Below the pieces are notes generated by a model. That model saw nothing but the letters and a program-made list of their open reading frames with translations. It had not been told where the DNA came from and did no database searches. Shown here piece by piece: positions 57,662-64,000 of a DNA stretch of 64,000 nucleotides. Source of the DNA: Rhynchospora pubera (Eukaryota > Streptophyta > Magnoliopsida > Poales > Cyperaceae); assembly GCA_028095005.1 (NCBI GenBank), contig CM051459.1, positions 42,414,257 to 42,478,256 on the forward strand, read 5' to 3'. Numbering within the stretch: the stretch's first letter is position 1; each line of letters opens with the position of its first letter. The position numbers and the translations under genes are program-made.

Positions 57662-58630
57662 TCAATTTGTAAGTTTTACTTACTACTAGATTTATGAAAC
57701 ACCGAGGGATAGCTTGCTCTAATTTAGATGTTTTTATCATTTTTGAAACAATCAAATAAACTGCCATTGATTGTAAATAGAGTAATTAGGTCATGCATTC
57801 TCATTGGATATTACATCTCATGGATTTTATTGAAAAATGTTTTGTGGTTGTTCGACTTATAAGATGTAAAATTCCTATATTAGGACCTGTATTCTGCTAC
57901 ATGTGATTTTGGATTTGATAATACAAATTAGCTATTTTCCTTCTATGGTGAAGCTACTTATTCTGTATCCTGTAATGATTCAAACTTATTTTCTGAAGTT
58001 ATGTATTTCATTATCTACTTGAGAAAGTAACTAGACAAGAAGGCTGGCTTTCTGATAAAGGAATGGTTTGAAGTTCAAAAGGTGTGAGTGTTTTTTATCC
58101 TTCTTTTCCTCGGTATTTTGTCCCTGTGTTGGACCCATGACTCCATGAGCCTAAATTCTTAGAGACAAAAGAGCTTCAGCATCTTTGTTGATAGTTTGAA
58201 GTTGATCAGATCGACCGATAGGAAGGGTATATCATACAAGCTTGGGATTAACATTCAGTACTTCAAATCAAGTCAAAATAATGATTAATTAACTGTTCAA
58301 TTGATTAACTTATAATTTTTGACTGGGATAATCATGACTGTTGATTTGTGATGCAGAGTTTGTGGATATAACCTAGGAGGAGTTCAAGGCAGCAAGCTTG
58401 GTGCAGCTCATAATTGCTTGACTACACTCAAGGGCAATCTTATAATGACTGCAGAGGCTCCACTTGAGATGGTTTTATATTTTTATGATATGATTTATTT
58501 TGAGCAAGTTTAATTGGGTGCATTTATAATGGAAATAACATTATAAAAAAGTGAAAGAACCAGTGCCACTTTTAGGTAACAAATAAAATAGAATAATTCT
58601 AATCACTGTTTATTAGATGGTTAGTAATTT
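57662..58630. other. Intergenic, nothing recognised
   Basis: A/T-rich DNA. A short open stretch near 58357-58500 begins after an AG, but it matches no family I know. Confidence 0.4.
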
Positions 58631-58647
58631 CTGTTTGTAAAGAGATT

Positions 58648-59417
58648 ACAACAACAACAACTAAGCCTTTTGTCCCAAACAAGTTGGGGTAGGCTAGAAA
58701 GAAACCCAACAAGAGAACACATCCAAGAAAAAAAAAATACAAAACATAAAAATACTAATAGTAAGACTAGCCATACTAATAATAATACCTCTAATAATAA
58801 TAGTAATAGTAGAAACCTAGACCTCGACTGTAACCTAATAGAGGGACCTACAAACCTATGGCATCGCTCCTACCCCTAAGTTCCTACGTCATGGCTCCGG
58901 TACATGAATTGCTAACTTCCAAGCGCTCCTATCGATCGCCAACTCCTTGGAGACGTTCCATTCTTTAAGGTCTCTTTTCACCGCTTCTTCCCATGTCAAT
59001 CTTGGTCTCCCTCTCCCCCTCCGGATGTTCTCGAAATGATTAAGAATTCCGATACGTACCGGTGCCTCTGGAGGTCTGCGTTGGATATGTCCAAACCATC
59101 TCAAACGATGTTGGATCAGCTTCTCCTCTATTGGTGCGACCCCAACCATATCTCGTATGTCATCATTTCTAATCTGATCTTTCCTCGTGTGACCGCAGAT
59201 CCACCTCAACATACGCATCTCAGCTACACTCATCTTCTGGACATGTCGTCTTTTAGTAGCCCAACATTCTGCGCCATACAACATCGCAGGTCTAATCGCT
59301 GTCCTGTAGAACTTGCCTTTTAGCTTCTGCGGGACTTTCTTATCGCATAGGACGCCTGATGCTTGTCGTCATTTCACCCACCCCGCTCTTATCCTGTGAC
59401 TAACATCTTCATCTATC
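58648..59417 (-). mobile_element. 5'-truncated RTE-type LINE
   Basis: The minus-strand reading ends in a (GTTGTTGTT)-type tail at 58648. A 17-bp target duplication CTGTTTGTAAAGAGATT flanks it (58631-58647, 59418-59434). Only the 3' end of the element is present, as usual for LINE insertions truncated during reverse transcription. Confidence 0.92.
58889..59284 (-). pseudogene. C-terminal part of the LINE ORF2 protein
   Basis: 131 residues of the region after the reverse transcriptase in plant RTE LINEs: MLYGAECWATKRRHVQKMSV, MRMLRWICGHTRKDQIRNDD, HRLRWFGHIQRRPPEAPV, RGRGRPRLTWEEAVKRDLKE, WKLAIHVPEP. The frame is open to its natural stop, but it lacks the endonuclease and RT domains. Confidence 0.88.
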
Positions 59418-59434
59418 CTGTTTGTAAAGAGATT

Positions 59435-60245
59435 CTGTCCTAAATTTCAATTATCAGCACTCGATTAAATATTCAACGGGCACATCAAAATCAAATTATT
59501 ATCAGCCTTGGCACTGTCCAATCACCCAAAGCCATTTCCAATTGTCCCAACTAGCATTTTACATTTAGTTATTTTCTTTTAAATTTGTACACTTGCAAAG
59601 GATTTGGGTCTACTCTTATACCTAGCCTAATGCTGTAATTACATGTGAACAACATAGATAGCCGAGGAGCTGAACCCTTGAGTGCAATTTATTTAAGTTA
59701 ACAAAAAAGATAATTTGGCAGCTGAATGGGAAAAATGGACCCGTGTCTTATTTACTGTGGTCTGTGGCACTTTAATAAGTGATTTCCATTCTGATTTTTA
59801 TTACACTGCAAAAGTAATATCGCAGTTTTACCAAAAGCCAAAATTCAAGGCCAAGGGGAGGAAAACCATTTGGTTCTATTTTAGACAAAAGCTACTTTCA
59901 TCAAATTAAATGGATTTTCCAAGTTCATTGAATATGTGTCTGTTATCCTGTATAGGTATGAGACTATGGGCTTAAGGGAGGTACTGTGAAAAGGTATTAA
60001 GCTTGCATGGGGATCAAGTTGGGGTTTGAAAATGGTACGCTTGGAGCATGATCATCTTGATGCAAAATGTAGTAATAGTTGATTGTCTTTTGTTTTAGTT
60101 GATTTTGTGTCTAATAACTTTTCTGTCGTGTATAAAAAGAGATATTTCAATAGTTTTATTTTGGGTTTAGGGCCGGGATGTTTAGGAAAATTTACAAGGT
60201 CATATTGAGGGTAAAGGTGGGGTTAGAGGGTAGAAGGGTACCGGT
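59435..60245. other. Intergenic, nothing recognised
   Basis: No gene or bounded repeat was found between the LINE and the solo LTR. Confidence 0.4.
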
Positions 60246-60250
60246 ACAGT

Positions 60251-61993
60251 TGTTAGAGATATGTCCTAGAAACCAATATTATTAGGCTACTTCTATAGTT
60301 TATGTTATTGATGATTTTAGATCATTTGTTCTTTGATTTATTCGTTGACAGTTCATTCAGGTTAAGGATCTGAATTATAGATCATTGTTATTCATTTAGT
60401 ATTAAATGACAACGATAAATCTAAAAAGGTCCATAATCTTGATAATTAACAAAGGACATTAATTATTAATAAGATTAGTATGCAAGTTAAGTGATGATTA
60501 AGTTCTATAAATCATAGGTTAAGAGTAACCAACTTAATTGCATATGTGTATGTTATAGAACATAGTACATGACTCGACCCCACAAAATAAATATATAGAT
60601 TGTGTTACGTGTCATTATTTATTTCGTTATGATTTTGGTTCTAAGTTTGAGATAAAAACCGGTATTCTATAAACCATGCCTATCGCTGATTCCTGATAAA
60701 GGCTGCTATACGGACTTGATTTAAGTTCTCTTGAATTGTGCGGGGAAAAGTTAATTATCAAGAAAACCGTGTGTCCCTCATTAATTCACTTAGTGAGTGA
60801 CGATATATGTTTGGGCCCCTTGATAGAGATAGATTGTTTACTAGCAACTTATACAATTATCTCTAGATCAAAAAACGTATAATCTGCAAGAATGACACAT
60901 TCCTATCTTGAATTATACGATGATATCGTGTGACATAAGAATCAAAATAGAGAAACATTATTATTCTCTTATGCAGGATTGAAATATTGTAACAGTATAC
61001 TATTTATGCGAATTGAGAATCATAACGTGTTGCTAGATACCGCTTATGATTATTAGAATTAAATAGCGATTTAATTCCATGTCCAACGTAGCATAAATCC
61101 TCAAAGGGTCACACATAATAAGGTGTTTAACCACACATGCATTAATTGTTTATTTGCAACAATTGGTTTTGTAAAATATGATAAGTTGATTAATTAATCA
61201 TATACCGTTATGGACCGTTATGATTAATTAAGTCAAATAGATCATATAGAAATAATTTAATGCATTGACTAATTCCATATTAATTATTAAATAGTTAATA
61301 ATTAATTATAATCAACACATTTAATTATAAGAGCTAATTGGGCCTTTAAATTAATTAGTTAATTAAATGTCCAATTGAAGGTGTAATAAAATAGGAAGAG
61401 TAATGTGCTCTTTTGAGATGTGGCCCAACCCACAAAAGGGGTTGGTAGGTGCGGCACATAGAGGGGCAATTTTGTCCATTCTATTATGGATGAGAGCTAG
61501 GTTATGTGGTCTATATAAAGGGGTGTTCTTTAGGAGAAAACCCTAACCACCATATTATCTCTCTCTCTCCTCTTTCCTTGGCCGAACCACACTCAAAGGA
61601 AGAGAAAAATTTCAGAATTTTTCTCTCCCTTTTCTCTCTTCTATCTACCATCTAGCTCATGTGTTGAGTAAGCTTTTCCACATAAATTAATTTGAAGAAT
61701 TAACTAGAAGAGGGAAAGCTTAGGAATTAGTCTTGTTTCTCCTAATTACTAGCATAATTAGTTGAGAACGTGGTTAATTCCTTAATGGACTCGAGGCTTT
61801 CGAATTGGAGGTGTTTGGAGGGCTCGCCATCGACATCTAAGCCGTTGGAACGAGCCTATTGGTTGTTATACCAAGAGAAGTACAATTTCCACCTTATTCT
61901 CTATGTGTCAAATGAACTTGAGTTTGTGTGTTATTTTAATCGCTTAATTAAAGGTAATTAGCTCAAAAATTAAAATTAACACTTTTCCTAACA
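60251..61993 (+). mobile_element. Solo LTR of a Copia B-related family
   Basis: 1743 bp starting TGTTAGAGATATGTCCTAGA and ending CCTAACA, flanked by the exact 5-bp duplication ACAGT (60246-60250, 61994-61998). The sequence aligns end to end with the Copia B LTR but is well diverged. A solo LTR with a TSD is the product of recombination between the two LTRs of one element. Confidence 0.95.
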
Positions 61994-61998
61994 ACAGT

Positions 61999-63160
61999 TT
62001 CATAGTTTATATGTTTTAAACGTATGTTCGTCTAATTTAATGGGCCATAATTAATTAAAAAGACGTAAATGGAATTAAAAACCAAAGAGATGCAATAATG
62101 TCACAAATGCTGCTCTGGTGGAGAAAACAAAAATAGCAAAAAATTAAACAAAAGGCCATTAGTTTTTTTTTTTTTTATGAATCAAAGATATAAGCATGAA
62201 AACATCATTAAGGTCTTAATAACATCAAAAAATAAATTTCTCAATGCTATTTGCAATTAAACATAATTGGTAAATTGAATGAACAAATTGAATTAATGGG
62301 CTTATCATCTGTAGAGAAATTTCGAATTACAAGCCGAAATTTCCAACTGTAAATTACCAAATAAATCTAAAAGCCCTTTTATACATGTCAAATTTCAAAC
62401 TATAGATTACCATTTAATTCATTATTAAAAGCTATAAAAATTTGGTGCTAACTACATTCAATTGAATTAAAAGTTAGGAAAATTTTTCATATGATCAGAC
62501 TATACAATAATAATCATTGCTAATGATATTCAATAATTAATTTTTTTAAAAAAAAAACATAAAGAAAAATTCATTTTATTGAGAAAAATTGATAATAAGA
62601 ATATTAGTAAAAATTTTCCAATATCGAGCTTCGCTCGATGTGCCCCTCTAATTTCAATAAAAGACCAATTTAATTATAAACGTTACCTAATTGTTCGTGT
62701 AATCAATTTAATTATAACAACAAAGCTGCTGGAAATCTTACCTACCATATTCACGCGCCAAACAAGCAATGGCATCCTGAATCATGATATCATTTTTGTG
62801 GAATCTTATTCATAAAAGCCCCTTCCCGTAAATTTGTATTATCTCTAAACATGCCATAAACTTAAAATAGAAAATCAATACTCACTACTCAGCTCTAATC
62901 GAATGCACGTTTAAGGGGAAAAAATAAATACACTTTTCATCCTTGATCCGATCCACTAAATTAAAGTAAAATTTGATTTCAAATTGTGTACGTAATTTCA
63001 TAATATGTTATTTTTTTATTGTACTATGAAAGGAATCAGGATTTGGATTTAACAAATTTTCAAGGAAAGAACGGCTTTCAAAAAAGTAGTGCATGCATGT
63101 TTTTGCCCAAGGGTTACGCGTTTTATCTTTATATATCTTTCAATTTCTAATAAATGAATA
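61999..63160. other. Intergenic, nothing recognised
   Basis: A/T-rich with poly-T and poly-A tracts. A 78-codon frame at 62579 shows no family feature. Confidence 0.4.
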
Positions 63161-63179
63161 AAGAATTAATCATCTTTAT

Positions 63180-63565
63180 TAAGACCGATTTTTTTATAAA
63201 AACCGCTATTAAAGAGAACTGAAATTTCAATGTTTTTTTTCAAAACAATAAGACAGGTTTTTATAAAAAATCAGTCATAAAAATAAAAGTATTAAGACTG
63301 GTTTTTTTTATAAAAACCGTTGTTAAAGAGAACTGAAATTTCGTTTTTTTTTATACCGATTTTTATATAAAAACCGGTCTTAAAAATAAAAGTATTAAGA
63401 CCGGTATTTTATAAAAACTGATCTTAAAAAAAAGTATTAACACCGGTTTTTTTATAAAAACTGGTCTTAAAGAAAAACTGAATTTTTTTTATTTTTGCTA
63501 GATTTTCTTTAAGACCGATTTTTTATAAAAAATAACTAGTTATAAAAACCGGTCTATTTCCCTCA
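63180..63565. repeat. Array of inverted AAGACCGGTTTTTATAAAAACCGGTCTT-type units (consensus split in evidence)
   Basis: About seven units combine AAGACCGGTTTTT with AAAAACCGGTCTT across a short TATA centre, with substitutions in the GACCGG part. It looks like the subterminal array of a CACTA-type element, but neither a CACTA terminus nor a target duplication could be placed. Confidence 0.6.
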
Positions 63566-63606
63566 CTATATGTTATAGAACATAGTACAGGACTGGATCC
63601 CACGAA
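63566..63606 (+). repeat. Small shard of a Copia B-type LTR
   Basis: About 40 bp (TATGTTATAGAACATAGTAC, then GACTGGATCCCACGAAATAAA) match an internal part of the solo LTR at 60551-60590. The shard sits directly after the palindromic array. Confidence 0.7.
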
Positions 63607-64000
63607 ATAAATAATCTTGACAGATTTTTTCCTTATCCATTTCCCTCACTTCCTAGCCGCATCGTCTGATTGGTTCAGATTATGCTGTTTTGCTGTTTGA
63701 CTGGTAGAGACTCGCTACACGCTAGACGTCACAGAGAATCAGGGGAGCCACCGGATTTTGGATCTAATTGAATCAATTGGTTCATGCTCAGGCCGAGTTC
63801 AAGTTGAACTTGAGTTCTATTTATGGGCCTCACATGACAAAAGCCCAACACTATGCGCTATGACCGAAAAATTAAAAACTAATATTAAATTAATATAATA
63901 TATTAAAAATAATATCAATATAATAATATTTTTTAAAATAGTATCATAAGATCGAAATCCTGAATTCCGATCTTATTTTTATACTACGAAAAATCATCTC
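63607..64000. other. Right end, nothing recognised
   Basis: No coding frame or bounded repeat was seen before the window ends. Confidence 0.35.

Noticed and set aside
52723..57767. Several 60-107 codon frames in the 52-57 kb region, some in duplicate
   Set aside because: They fall in the two LTRs of the Gypsy-type element. The duplication is due to the LTR pair, and none resembles gag or pol.
58357..58515. Possible further exon of the callose synthase relic
   Set aside because: The translated sequence (GYNLGGVQGSKLGAAHN and the other frames) does not match the family, and 5 kb of retrotransposon lies in between.

Overview
This is plant nuclear DNA, from a flowering plant. The evidence is five intronless PR-1 (CAP superfamily) genes, plant-type Copia and Gypsy retrotransposons primed by initiator tRNA-Met, plant hAT, CACTA and Mutator-like DNA transposons, an RTE-type LINE, and a GT-AG spliced transposase gene. 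I cannot name the species. The only host genes I can support are the five PR-1 genes and a decayed callose synthase fragment. Almost everything else is mobile DNA, and most elements could be bounded to the base from their target-site duplications (TSDs).

Layout. 1-8136: two Mutator-like foldback MITEs and a 5.1 kb minus-strand Copia element (2191-7330, TSD AATCT) that lacks gag, has a broken pol and carries an array of small hairpins in its leader. 8145-22843: a 14.7 kb hAT transposon (8-bp TSD TATGTGCA). A 9.6 kb Copia element with 1759-bp LTRs (8689-18274, TSD CTCAC) is nested inside it. The hAT gene can be spliced in silico from six exons into an uninterrupted 711-residue transposase. 22852-29266: MITEs of several types and a 1.9 kb long-inverted-repeat element. 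29917-49477: the PR-1 cluster, all on the plus strand (called PR1-A to PR1-E here). A CACTA element encoding TNP2 remnants and a Ulp1-like protease, plus a hAT deletion derivative, lie between A and B. A degenerate tandem repeat, a Sirevirus-like LTR with palindromes and an LTR fragment lie between B and C. C, D and E form a fresh tandem array with a period near 1.42 kb. 50000-64000: a callose synthase relic, a Gypsy-type element with about 2.5 kb LTRs and only 460 bp of interior, a 5'-truncated LINE, a solo LTR related to the nested Copia, and a palindromic repeat array.

How it fits together. The PR-1 proteins are secreted defence proteins with the CAP cavity residues and a C-terminal CAPE-like peptide. 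C and D are identical proteins. The D promoter is a hybrid, E-like upstream and C-like downstream, as expected from one unequal crossover in a 35-bp interval. The promoters differ in a TGACG core (present in C and D, lost in E) and in the TATA box (lost in A), so the copies may be regulated differently. The three retrotransposons with paired LTRs look recent from LTR similarity but have eroded or missing coding regions, which suggests non-autonomous families moved in trans. Four unrelated elements here carry arrays of short inverted repeats whose arms change together. The array in the Copia leader is the least expected of these.
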